Source: Campylobacterales bacterium | Lineage (GTDB): Bacteria > Campylobacterota > Campylobacteria > Campylobacterales > QNZT01 | Reading direction: 5' to 3' | DNA length: 41,950 nt | NCBI GenBank assembly: GCA_024278835.1 | Contig: JAJRSK010000059.1 | Coordinates: 1-41,950 of the forward strand | Part shown: positions 7,323-15,611 of the stretch, one piece after another | Layout: each line of letters starts with the position of its first letter | Position numbering within the stretch: the stretch's first letter is position 1 | Notes under the pieces: model-generated | Databases searched by the model: none | Told to the model about the DNA's origin: nothing | What the model saw: only the letters and a program-made list of their open reading frames with translations | Translations under genes and position numbers: made by a program

Positions 7323-8912
7323 GTGTTAAAAGCAGTCAATATTACCCAAAGATATGGAAAACGAGTCCTTTTCGACAATATCTCTCTTAGTTTAGATAAG
7401 GGGAAAAGATATGGTCTTATTGGTGCCAATGGTGCTGGAAAGAGTACATTTATTAAGATTCTTTCAGGAGAGTTAGAGCCTACACTTGGTGAAGTACAAC
7501 TGAGAAATGGTCTTACGATGGGTGTGCTAGGGCAAAATCAGTATGCTTTTGAAGAGTATAGCCTTAAAGACGCGGTTCTTGTTGCCAATAAAAGACTTTT
7601 TGATGCACAAAAAGAGAAAGAAAAACTTTATATGGAAGGCGACTTTGAAGATGATGCAGTCAATAACCGTTTAGGAGAGCTAGAAATCATTTGTGCAGAA
7701 GAAGATCCTACCTATGAGTCAGATGTGCATATCGAAAAACTTCTTGAAGCCTTAGGATTTCCAGCATCTCAACATGATGACTTGATGTCTTCGCTGACAG
7801 GTGGTGATAAATTTAAAGTTTTACTAGCACAAGTACTCTTTCCAAAACCAGATGTTTTACTACTTGATGAGCCTACCAACAACCTTGATATAGAGACGAT
7901 AGCCTGGTTAGAAAATACAATGAAAAGACATGAGGGGACGATGATAGTTATCTCTCATGATAGACACTTTTTGAACAATGTTGTGACACATATCCTTGAT
8001 CTTGACTTTGCCAATATCCGTGAATTTGTTGGGACTTATGATGACTGGTATATTGCAGCGACAGTTATCCAAAAACAACAAGAAGCTAATCGTAGTAAAA
8101 AGATGAAAGAGAAAGAGGAACTTGAAGCCTTTGTACGCCGTTTTTCTGCCAATGCCTCAAAAGCAAAACAGGCAACTTCAAGACAAAAACAACTTGATAA
8201 ACTTGATCTTGGTGAGATAAAAACTTCAAGTAGAAGAGATCCAAGTATCATATTTAAACCTTGTCGTGATATCGGTGCAGAAGTACTTGAAGTGGAAAAT
8301 ATCTCTAAATCTTATGATGATGAAAAAGTGATAGATGATTTTACATTTAAGATAGAAAAAGGGGATAAAATCGCCCTTATCGGACCAAATGGCGTGGGTA
8401 AAACGACACTACTTGACATCATCACAGAAAACTTAAAACCTGATAGTGGCACTATCAAATGGGGACAGACTATCTTCACAACCTACTTCCCACAAAATAC
8501 CACAGATATCATCAAGGGTGATATGAAGCTATATGATTGGTTACAAGGGCATGACGCCAAGTGGCATATAGATGAGATTAGAAAATGTCTTGGGCGTATG
8601 CTCTTTTCTGGTGAAGCGCAAGAGAAGTCTGTAGAGAGTATCTCTGGTGGTGAAAAACATCGTATGATGCTTTCAAAGATGATGATGGATGATGCCAACT
8701 TTTTGATTTTTGATGAGCCAGACAATCACTTGGATCTTGAAGCGATTATTGCACTTGGTGAAGCACTTTATAACTATCCTGGCAATGTTATTTGTGTCTC
8801 TCATGATAGAGAACTTATCGATGCCTTCGCCAATAGAATCATTGAATTTAAATCAGATGGCACAGTAGTAGATTTCCACGGAAATTATGAAGAGTACACG
8901 TCATCAAAATAA
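7323..8912 (+). CDS. ABC-F family ATPase (YbiT/EttA-like)
   Basis: A soluble protein of 529 residues with two ABC ATPase domains and no membrane segment. Domain 1 has Walker A GANGAGKST (about 34-42), signature LTGGDKFK and LLLDEPTNNLD. Domain 2 has Walker A GPNGVGKTT (about 354-362), signature ISGGEKHR and LIFDEPDNHLD. The charged linker between them (ANRSKKMKEKEELEAFVRR) is the family's P-site tRNA-interaction motif. ABC-F proteins act on the ribosome in translation control or antibiotic protection; the linker and length fit the YbiT group. It starts with GTG at 7323, 3 bases after arsC. Confidence 0.92.
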   Translation: MLKAVNITQRYGKRVLFDNISLSLDKGKRYGLIGANGAGKSTFIKILSGELEPTLGEVQLRNGLTMGVLGQNQYAFEEYSLKDAVLVANKRLFDAQKEKEKLYMEGDFEDDAVNNRLGELEIICAEEDPTYESDVHIEKLLEALGFPASQHDDLMSSLTGGDKFKVLLAQVLFPKPDVLLLDEPTNNLDIETIAWLENTMKRHEGTMIVISHDRHFLNNVVTHILDLDFANIREFVGTYDDWYIAATVIQKQQEANRSKKMKEKEELEAFVRRFSANASKAKQATSRQKQLDKLDLGEIKTSSRRDPSIIFKPCRDIGAEVLEVENISKSYDDEKVIDDFTFKIEKGDKIALIGPNGVGKTTLLDIITENLKPDSGTIKWGQTIFTTYFPQNTTDIIKGDMKLYDWLQGHDAKWHIDEIRKCLGRMLFSGEAQEKSVESISGGEKHRMMLSKMMMDDANFLIFDEPDNHLDLEAIIALGEALYNYPGNVICVSHDRELIDAFANRIIEFKSDGTVVDFHGNYEEYTSSK

Positions 8913-8926
8913 AACAATCTATCTAT

Positions 8927-8962
8927 CAAGGTATCATCTCTTAGCCGAGTGGTGATACCTTG
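8927..8962. terminator. Hairpin between convergent genes (bidirectional terminator candidate)
   Basis: CAAGGTATCA (8927-8936) pairs perfectly with TGATACCTTG (8953-8962), with an additional inner CTC/GAG pairing. It sits between the ABC-F gene and the convergent DUF302 gene, so it could serve both. No strong T tract follows on either strand. Confidence 0.5.
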
Positions 8963-8970
8963 AGCCTCTT

Positions 8971-10890
8971 CTATTTATAAGCTTTTACAACTTCTTTTTC
9001 TATCTCATCAGGTGCCGCTGCTATCTTCATAAAGTCTGTCATAGTTAAAAGAGGTAGTGACAATGCTAGATAGAACTTAGGATCTAACATATAAGCTTTG
9101 CCATCTTTTATCATAGATTGATAAGGCAGTAATTGCGTATTTTTAGCAGCATCTACTTTGATTAAAAATTTATTATTTCTTGTGCGCATCTTGTGCCCTA
9201 CTAGTGTAGCACCATTTGGTAGCTTGAGTGTGTAGGCAATATGTTTTGTTGCTTTATCACCAACTAACTTGCCTGTCAGTTGAGTACCTTCGGCTACGTC
9301 GATAGTATCAGCAAGGTGAGGCATACCAAACATAAAGTTATAGTCTTTTAATTTCGAAAACTCATTGATATCTGTTACTGCATACATATCTCCAAGTGCT
9401 GCTTGCAGTGAAGTAAGTGTTGCTTTAAATTGACCATAGTGAAACTTTCCTTGTAGGTAAGCAGCAGCAAAATAGGAAGGATTTTGTACGCGAATTTCAT
9501 CGCTGCCATTGACAAGAACATTAAGCACAGCCATAAAAGTATTTGTATTTTTTAGTTCATCATTGGTGATAGTGATGACAGTTTTATCTTTTAGTATCTC
9601 GTTTGTACTTACTATCTGAAAACCGTTGGCTTTTAGTTTTGCTGTGAGGGCATCAACAGTTTGAGGGTTAGCAGCATAATAAGCAGTTAAATTTTTGGGT
9701 GCGTTGTCTCCAATTATCAGTTTAGCTGTTTTAAACTCTTTTTTAGGGAGTACTACGCTGAGTGGAGATATCTCTTTTATTGCTTTGGTTTTTACTGCTT
9801 CTTTCTTTTTCAACTGTGCAACATCTTTTGCTAAGGATTTTACCACTGCTTTAAGTTTGGCTATCTCGCTGGCTAACTCTCTTGTACTGACTAGTGCTTT
9901 GGCTGATTCTCCACCTGTTCCCTCTTCTATGGTAAATCCAAGCTCTTTAAAGACTTCAAGTACTTCATTAGCAACTTTTTTCATGTAAGAAAGCTGGGCT
10001 TTGTCTTTGATGTTTGTGGTTGTTAACCAGTTTTCAACGGTAGCGTAACCCACATGTAGCTCATTGGAACCTTTTGGTATGTAAAAGTAGATAGAACATG
10101 GTGCAAATACGCCTGCATGAGGTGCATTGTGATTGAACACAGAGTTTGAAAATTGAAAATGACATAGAGAGGAGACCCAGTAAGCATCATACTCATCAAA
10201 ATCTAGTTCCATATCTGCATATTCAAACTTTAAGTCTAAAAAACCAGCGATAACAAAATGATGTCTTGTAAACATAGAATCATGTTTCATGACAAAATCT
10301 TCTACGTAAGCATCGATATCTTCCACTCCTTCAAATTTTTTTACCATTTTTAGTAGTGGTTGATTAGGAAGATGATGGTTAAATTCCATTGTGTTTTTGA
10401 GTGTTGGTTTCATCTCTTTTTGTATCAGTTTGTCAACTTTGGCAACCATATCTCTAAATGTTTGTTTTGTTGCTTCATCTTTTTCACCTATGATATTTAA
10501 CATGGTTTCAACATTAAGATGTCCATACCAAGTATCGTTACTATCTTCTGTGCCTGCTAACTTTTTATAACCAAGAAGGTTAAAAGGGGTATAGGCACCA
10601 AAGTCTGGATTCTTAATCAAGAGTTTTCTCATAGTCACTTTGTCAGTGATGGTATAAAAGTTTAAAATATCTAAGTTCTTCTCTTGAAAAGTATTAAGAT
10701 AATGAAGTTCGATATGTTCATTTTTCCCCATTATAGAATAATTGATGTCTTTAAGCTTTTTTACCATAGCACTTAATGCTTTGTCTGCATTCCCCTTGGT
10801 CCCATAAAATTCTGCCAATATAGCAGCCTGTGATAAACTGATGGTTAGCATTAATAACGCTATAATCTGTGCAATTTTTTTATATATCAT
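8971..10890 (-). CDS. Large exported DUF302-type protein
   Basis: A 639-residue protein with a Sec signal peptide (to about residue 22, SLSQA-A). It contains repeated DUF302-like modules. Module 1 carries FGAYTPFNLLGY; module 2 carries AGVFAPCSIYFY and HVGYATVENWL. A coiled-coil linker follows (about 335-370, EIAKLKAVVKSLAKDVAQLK). The C-terminal part has a weaker third copy and a unique end. Module 2 closely matches the second half of the lipoprotein at 15612-16661 (AGAYAPCSLYVY, HMGFPTVHNWF), so the two are paralogues. DUF302 has no established reaction. Its place beside the sox genes and export suggest a periplasmic role in sulfur metabolism, which is inference. It follows the MOSC gene by 2 bases. 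Confidence 0.75.
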   Translation of the reverse strand: MIYKKIAQIIALLMLTISLSQAAILAEFYGTKGNADKALSAMVKKLKDINYSIMGKNEHIELHYLNTFQEKNLDILNFYTITDKVTMRKLLIKNPDFGAYTPFNLLGYKKLAGTEDSNDTWYGHLNVETMLNIIGEKDEATKQTFRDMVAKVDKLIQKEMKPTLKNTMEFNHHLPNQPLLKMVKKFEGVEDIDAYVEDFVMKHDSMFTRHHFVIAGFLDLKFEYADMELDFDEYDAYWVSSLCHFQFSNSVFNHNAPHAGVFAPCSIYFYIPKGSNELHVGYATVENWLTTTNIKDKAQLSYMKKVANEVLEVFKELGFTIEEGTGGESAKALVSTRELASEIAKLKAVVKSLAKDVAQLKKKEAVKTKAIKEISPLSVVLPKKEFKTAKLIIGDNAPKNLTAYYAANPQTVDALTAKLKANGFQIVSTNEILKDKTVITITNDELKNTNTFMAVLNVLVNGSDEIRVQNPSYFAAAYLQGKFHYGQFKATLTSLQAALGDMYAVTDINEFSKLKDYNFMFGMPHLADTIDVAEGTQLTGKLVGDKATKHIAYTLKLPNGATLVGHKMRTRNNKFLIKVDAAKNTQLLPYQSMIKDGKAYMLDPKFYLALSLPLLTMTDFMKIAAAPDEIEKEVVKAYK

Positions 10891-10892
10891 TT

Positions 10893-11369
10893 TTAATCTT
10901 TCTTTTTAGTTATTTTTTTGTTCTCATTTGCTAGAACATGTACAGTATCACCTTGATAGATTGTACCTGATTTGATAACTTTTGCAAATATGCCTCTATC
11001 GTTCTTGAGTATTTTTGGTAGTTGAGAATCTACTTTTGCGAGACTGTTGCAAATGGTACAATTTTGACTGATTTGTACGATCACTTCTCCCATTTGAAGT
11101 TGAGAGCCGGAAGGAAGGTGATAGGGGTTACAATCTACTAGTATATTTTCCCCCAAAAATCCATTAGCGATATGAATACCGTGCTTTTGCGCCATAGCAT
11201 AACTACTGGTTGACGTTATAAGGACAGACCTTTGGATATCTCTATCATAAAACTTATCATCTAATATACCTTTTCTGTCCAATGATATTTCATGTAGGGG
11301 TACCCTCTGGGAGTTCCCTTTATGTGAGATAAACAGCGATAAAACCTCTCCATTACAATCATTCAGCAC
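10893..11369 (-). CDS. MOSC domain protein
   Basis: A 158-residue MOSC-domain protein. Features visible are an early basic/Asp segment (SLDRKGILDDKFYDRD), GFLGENILV, CTICNSL, and the closing RGIFAKVIKSGTIYQGD. MOSC domains occur in molybdenum-cofactor sulfurases and in mARC/YiiM-type molybdenum proteins. Next to the molybdoenzyme gene soxC, a role in handling molybdenum cofactor or a sulfur/N-hydroxylated compound is plausible but unproven. The start is GTG at 11369, supported by AGGAG 6 bases upstream. It forms an operon with the DUF302 gene and diverges from soxC. Confidence 0.8.
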   Translation of the reverse strand: MLNDCNGEVLSLFISHKGNSQRVPLHEISLDRKGILDDKFYDRDIQRSVLITSTSSYAMAQKHGIHIANGFLGENILVDCNPYHLPSGSQLQMGEVIVQISQNCTICNSLAKVDSQLPKILKNDRGIFAKVIKSGTIYQGDTVHVLANENKKITKKKD

Positions 11370-11600
11370 AAACTCTCCTAGGAATTTTAGTCATAAATTT
11401 ACATTTATTATACTAAAAAATTATTAATATTACTTATATGATATATACCGTAATACCTTGACTTTAAAATTATATTATATTATAATAAGCGCTTTAATGC
11501 AATGAGAAAGTGAAAAATTATTACTTTGCAATGCCAAAATATTATCATTTTTAATGTTTTGTTATGGTAAAATGAATGGTTGATTTTAAAAGGAGGACAA
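11370..11600. promoter_or_regulatory. Divergent promoter region between MOSC and soxC
   Basis: A very AT-rich gap of 231 bases with repeated TTATATTATATTATAAT-like runs. TAAAAT at 11568-11573 could be the soxC -10 box, and AGGAGG at 11591-11596 is a strong ribosome binding site. An in-frame TTG at 11580 lies upstream of that site and is rejected as the start. I see no gene or clear operator in the gap. Confidence 0.5.
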
Positions 11601-12896
11601 ATGAATACTGATTCAAAATTAGAGCAGTTAAGTAGAAGAAATTTTTTCAAAAAAACTGCTCAATATTCTGTTGGTGCGATAGCTGCTGCGAGCGTGCTTT
11701 CACCTGTCACAATGAGAGCAGACGACCCTGCAATCATGGAAGAGAAAGAGTGGGGGACAACACTTGGTGATCCTGTCACAAAAAATAAGTATGGTATGCC
11801 TTCAGTGTATGAACATAATAATACAAGAAGAATAACAAAACTTTTATCATCTGGAAATTGGCAAGCATCTATTGCCATGTGTCCTATACATGAGCAAGAA
11901 GGTATCATTACACCAAATGGTCTTTTCTTCAGTCGTTCACATGGTGGTACAGCACAAATAGATCCTAATGAACATCGTTTGATGATTCACGGTCTTGTTG
12001 AAAAACCTATCGTTCTTACGATGGATGAATTGAAAAGATATCCAAGTGTTACAAGAATTCACTTTATAGAATGTCCAGCAAATGGTGGACCAGAATGGAG
12101 AGGACCTCAGTTTAATTCTATTCAATTTGCCAAGGGTATGATGTCGTGTGCACAATGGACTGGTGTTTATGTAAAAACTATTTTAGAAGACTTAGGTCTT
12201 AAACCAGAAGCTTTATGGATGTTAGCAGAAGGTGCTGATAATTCACATATGGGTAGGACTATCCCTGTTGATAAAGTACTAGATGATGCGATGATTGTCT
12301 GGGCTCAAAATGGTGAAGCATTAAGACCTGAACAAGGATACCCTATCCGTATATTGCTCCCTGGCTGGGAAGGTAACTTATGTGTTAAATGGCTAAATAG
12401 ATTAGAATTTTCTGCAGAGCCATTTTATGCAAAAGAGGAGACTTCAAAATATACTGGACTCCTTCCAAGTGGAAAAGCTATCCAGCATTTTTACCCACTA
12501 GAAGTTAACTCTATCATCACATCACCATGCCCTGAAAAGCCATGGACTGACTTGAAGAAAGGTGATTTAGTAGAGATTAGAGGATTAGCATGGAGTGGTC
12601 AAGGAACTATTACCGGTGTTGATATTTCATTTGATGGTGGTAAAAACTTTGTTGAGGCTAGCTTAACCGGTTTAGTGCTCCCAAAATCTTGGACGAACTT
12701 TTCTTATATGTATCGTTATGAAGGTAAACCGTTGTTATTACAAAGTCGTTCTCGTGATGATTCTGGTAATGTTCAACCAACTATTGATCAAGAAACAGCA
12801 GTAGTAGGTGTAGAGCATGTTTATCATAGGAATTCTATCTGTACTTGGGAAGTAACAGCAAAAGGGGAGGTGAACAATGTTCATATTAGGTCGTAA
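11601..12896 (+). CDS. soxC: Sulfite dehydrogenase molybdenum subunit SoxC
   Basis: The molybdopterin subunit of the periplasmic SoxCD complex, which oxidises the sulfane sulfur held on SoxY. The 431-residue protein has a Tat signal (SRRNFFKK, cleavage near RADD). A sulfite-oxidase-type fold follows, with the molybdenum-ligand cysteine at Cys158 in FIECPANGGPEWRG, and a C-terminal dimerisation domain (WSGQGTITGVDISFDGGKNF). Length and motifs are typical for SoxC. It is first in soxCDYZ; soxD overlaps its end by 20 bases. Its electrons go to the cytochrome SoxD. In Campylobacterota this cluster usually lies apart from soxXYZAB, as seems the case here. Confidence 0.95.
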   Translation: MNTDSKLEQLSRRNFFKKTAQYSVGAIAAASVLSPVTMRADDPAIMEEKEWGTTLGDPVTKNKYGMPSVYEHNNTRRITKLLSSGNWQASIAMCPIHEQEGIITPNGLFFSRSHGGTAQIDPNEHRLMIHGLVEKPIVLTMDELKRYPSVTRIHFIECPANGGPEWRGPQFNSIQFAKGMMSCAQWTGVYVKTILEDLGLKPEALWMLAEGADNSHMGRTIPVDKVLDDAMIVWAQNGEALRPEQGYPIRILLPGWEGNLCVKWLNRLEFSAEPFYAKEETSKYTGLLPSGKAIQHFYPLEVNSIITSPCPEKPWTDLKKGDLVEIRGLAWSGQGTITGVDISFDGGKNFVEASLTGLVLPKSWTNFSYMYRYEGKPLLLQSRSRDDSGNVQPTIDQETAVVGVEHVYHRNSICTWEVTAKGEVNNVHIRS

Positions 12897-14061
12897 ATTT
12901 AAAACTTCGATAATCGGTTCGGCTTTTCTTTTAAGTTCACTTGCTTTTACAGCATGTGGTGCTAGTGAGACAACAACAAAAGTTGCGGATGCTGTGAAAA
13001 CAGTTGCAGTGAGTACTACTGCTTCAGCAACATATGCAAATGGTAAAAAAGTCATTGATGGTGGTTCAACATATCCAGTCAAGGATGGAAAAACCTCTTT
13101 GTATCATGTTAATACGCAAGAGCAAAAAGGTTTCAAATATGGTAGAACACCTACTGCAAATGAAATTAAAGCTTGGGATATAGATGTTATGCCAGATGGC
13201 ACGGGTTTACCAGAAGGTGAAGGTAGTGTTGAAGATGGTGATGAAATCTATGAAGCAAAGTGTACAAGTTGCCATGGTGACTTTGGTTCAGGTGGTGGTG
13301 GATATCCATCGCTTTCTAAAGGTAATGCAGAGGAAGGTTTTGCAACACTAAAAAATCAAAGAACAACACCTGATAGTGATGGACCTGTACGTGTTTTTGG
13401 TTCTTACTGGCCAAAAGCTAGTACGCTGTGGTGGTACATCAAAACGGGTATGCCACACAATGCACCACTGAGTTTATCAAATGATGATGTATATGCGCTT
13501 TGTGCGTATATTTTATCGATAAATGAGATGGAAATAGATGGGCAAGAGTTAGATGATGAGTATGTTCTTAATAGAGAAAAATTTATGAAGATAGTTATGC
13601 CTAACAAAGATGGTTTTGTTCCGAATATAGATGGGCCAAAAGGGCCTGATAATGTTCGTGAATTTCTTGCAGATACTAAAAACTATGGTAATGGTACTAG
13701 GTGTATGAAAGATTGTACTGATAAGGTCAATGTTGTCAGAATTAAAGTAGAGATGAAGGACTTTTTACCACCTATGTCTGTTAAACGTGATTTACCAAAA
13801 GTAGATGCGTCAGCTGCTGGTGCGCCACAGCCAGGTAAAAAAGCTTATGAATCAACTTGTGCAGTTTGTCACGCGACAGATGCGATGGGTGCTCCTGAAG
13901 TTGGTAATAAAGCAAAATGGGAAAAAGTTATGAAGCAGGGTATAGATGTTGTCTATGGTCACGCTATTAATGGGTTTAACGGTATGCCAGCAAAAGGTGG
14001 TAAAGCTAGTTTATCAGATGATGAAGTGAAGCAAATTGTTGATTATATGGTTGCGCAGTAG
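12877..14061 (+). CDS. soxD: Diheme cytochrome c subunit SoxD
   Basis: Electron-accepting partner of SoxC, 394 residues. It has an N-terminal lipobox-like signal (AFTACGAS, Cys at about 27), so it may be membrane-anchored. There are two heme c sites: CTSCH (C129, C132, H133) and CAVCH (C328, C331, H332). Methionines in NGMPAKGG near the C-terminus could be an axial ligand of the second heme. The ATG at 12877 lies inside the soxC end and is preceded by GGGGAGGTGA, so the two genes are translationally coupled. A stretch with CMKDC (about 267-271) lies between the hemes. Confidence 0.94.
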   Translation: MFILGRKFKTSIIGSAFLLSSLAFTACGASETTTKVADAVKTVAVSTTASATYANGKKVIDGGSTYPVKDGKTSLYHVNTQEQKGFKYGRTPTANEIKAWDIDVMPDGTGLPEGEGSVEDGDEIYEAKCTSCHGDFGSGGGGYPSLSKGNAEEGFATLKNQRTTPDSDGPVRVFGSYWPKASTLWWYIKTGMPHNAPLSLSNDDVYALCAYILSINEMEIDGQELDDEYVLNREKFMKIVMPNKDGFVPNIDGPKGPDNVREFLADTKNYGNGTRCMKDCTDKVNVVRIKVEMKDFLPPMSVKRDLPKVDASAAGAPQPGKKAYESTCAVCHATDAMGAPEVGNKAKWEKVMKQGIDVVYGHAINGFNGMPAKGGKASLSDDEVKQIVDYMVAQ

Positions 14062-14161
14062 CCATATTCCACGATTAATTCACAACTATAAGATACAATT
14101 AAAAGTAACATTTGAGAGTCTGAGATTAGGGGCTCTCAAACAACATAATAAAGGAAAAGAT

Positions 14162-14608
14162 ATGAAGAGAAGAAATTTTTTAGGCTTGGGTGTAGCTACA
14201 TTAGTGACACTACCAGCAGCGTTAAGTGCAGTAGATTTTAGAAAAGAAAAACCAGATACGTGGACTGCACATACACTAGATGATGCAATCAAAAAATTAT
14301 ATGGTGACATAAAAGCGGAAGAAAAAGGTATTACACTAAAAACTCCAGAAGTTGCGAATAACGGTGGAGCAATTCCAGTTTCAGTAAAATCTGATATCGA
14401 TGCGAAAACAGTAGCAATTTTTCAAGATGTAAATCCTGAAGCAACAGTTGGTGTATTCACAGTGGCTGAAGGTCAACCGGTTGATTATTCATTAAAAATC
14501 AAAATGAAAAAATCAGGTTCTATTACAGTGATTATCGAAGGTAGAGATGGTAAGTTTTATTCAGCAAAGAAGACACTTCAAGTTGCCCTTGGTGGTTGTG
14601 AAGGTTAA
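14162..14608 (+). CDS. soxY: Sulfur carrier subunit SoxY
   Basis: Carrier on whose C-terminal cysteine thiosulfate-derived sulfur is bound during Sox oxidation; it pairs with SoxZ. The 148-residue protein has a Tat signal (KRRNFLGLG, cleavage near SAVDF) and an Ig-like domain. It ends in GGCEG with the carrier Cys146. The better-known SoxY terminus is GGCGG, so the penultimate residue here is Glu. I start it at 14162 (MKRRNF), supported by AAAGGAAAAG, not at the upstream in-frame ATG, which would disrupt the Tat signal. Confidence 0.94.
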   Translation: MKRRNFLGLGVATLVTLPAALSAVDFRKEKPDTWTAHTLDDAIKKLYGDIKAEEKGITLKTPEVANNGGAIPVSVKSDIDAKTVAIFQDVNPEATVGVFTVAEGQPVDYSLKIKMKKSGSITVIIEGRDGKFYSAKKTLQVALGGCEG

Positions 14609-14667
14609 TCCAACTGATAAATATTATGACTAGATTTTTGCTATAAGCATAGTTTAGTTGAGAGGAA

Positions 14668-14693
14668 TTTTATTTGAGTTCAGTCAAATAAAA
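14668..14693. repeat. Hairpin between soxY and soxZ
   Basis: TTTTATTTGA (14668-14677) and TCAAATAAAA (14684-14693) form a perfect 10-bp stem with a 6-base loop, in the 115-base gap between soxY and soxZ. The stem is AT-rich. It could stabilise or process the operon mRNA between the two genes, or weakly terminate. Confidence 0.6.
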
Positions 14694-14723
14694 GAAGACA
14701 TAAAATATAGTTAAGGAATATAA

Positions 14724-15017
14724 ATGAAAATTAAAGCAAAATTAAAAGGCGATGTGATTAACGTAAAAGTAATGGTTAAACATGACATGTTAACTTATGA
14801 TCAAGCAAAAAAGAAAGGTAAAGAAGCAAACTTTATTACACATATCTCTGCAAAAGCAAATGATAAAGTGGTATATGATTTGTCATCAAGCCAATTTTTA
14901 TCAAAAAATCCAATCTTTAAATTTAAATTTAAAGGTGCAAAAGCTGGTGATAAAGTTGAAATCACATGGGTTGACCTTTTAGGAAACACGAAAACTAGCT
15001 CTAAAAAAATCAAGTAG
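14724..15017 (+). CDS. soxZ: Sulfur carrier complex subunit SoxZ
   Basis: Partner of SoxY in the SoxYZ carrier, 97 residues and typical in length. It is an all-beta protein; ITHISAKANDKVVYDL and GDKVEITWVDLLGNTK match the family. There is no signal peptide, as expected since SoxZ is exported with Tat-borne SoxY. AAGGAATATAA precedes the ATG. It is separated from soxY by an unusually long 115-base gap containing a hairpin. Confidence 0.94.
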   Translation: MKIKAKLKGDVINVKVMVKHDMLTYDQAKKKGKEANFITHISAKANDKVVYDLSSSQFLSKNPIFKFKFKGAKAGDKVEITWVDLLGNTKTSSKKIK

Positions 15018-15119
15018 TCACTACTTACGTTTAGACTCACTACACAGAGAGAATTTCTTTTGTACTGGGTCTAAAATTTCTTCAAAAATTTATTTAAACT
15101 CACAACAAAGACTTTCATC

Positions 15120-15590
15120 ATGATAAAGACAAAATTTCAACAAATAGATACAGACAATGATATCAGAGAAGTTATCAAATCAGCATTCGATTTGGAACTT
15201 AATATTGATGGTGGCTGGGGGTATGATAAGGATAGTGCACTTATCATACATGCGTCACCTATGCCTCTTATGCAACTCCAACATACCCTTGCTTCTATGC
15301 GAGCACATTTAGAAATGAACATGACATTGCCAAAAGAAAATAGATATGGTGCTATCAATGTAAATGAAATAAATAGAGATGAGAAAGAATTTAACATTAG
15401 AAAATATGATATAATTACCTTTGAGATAAGTGCCATGCTAGAGGGAGCTTATGCTAAGTTTATAGCAGAGTATAAAGAGGGTCAAGAGTTGGTTGATTTT
15501 GATATCAAAGAACACTTTGAGAGAAGAAAAGAAGAGACACTTATACGGCAAGAGGTTTTCTGGTTCGATATAAGTGATATAAAATCATAA
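15120..15590 (+). CDS. Hypothetical protein downstream of soxZ
   Basis: A 156-residue soluble protein with no signal peptide or membrane segment. Features include IDGGWGYDKDSALIIH, a helix with MQLQHTLASMRAHLEMNM, and an acidic C-terminus. I do not recognise a family. There is no clear Shine-Dalgarno sequence; the ATG is in CATCATGATA, a one-mismatch relative of the TATCATGATA palindrome. The gap from soxZ is 102 bases, so it may or may not share the sox transcript. The DUF302 lipoprotein gene follows 21 bases later. Confidence 0.65.
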   Translation: MIKTKFQQIDTDNDIREVIKSAFDLELNIDGGWGYDKDSALIIHASPMPLMQLQHTLASMRAHLEMNMTLPKENRYGAINVNEINRDEKEFNIRKYDIITFEISAMLEGAYAKFIAEYKEGQELVDFDIKEHFERRKEETLIRQEVFWFDISDIKS

Positions 15591-15611
15591 TTTAAAGGGA
15601 GATTATCAGAT

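Noticed and set aside
7953-7962. Near-copy TCTCATGATA, also seen in the second ATPase domain of the ABC-F gene
   Set aside because: It codes for the SHD of the conserved ABC H-loop (SHDRHF, SHDREL), so protein constraint explains it; not counted as a motif copy.
15012-15090. Dyad AAGTAGT-C-ACTACTT and a TTTAGAC/GTCTAAA pair after soxZ
   Set aside because: The dyad has a 1-base centre and cannot form a normal hairpin; the outer pair is only 7 bp over a long loop. Too weak to call a terminator.
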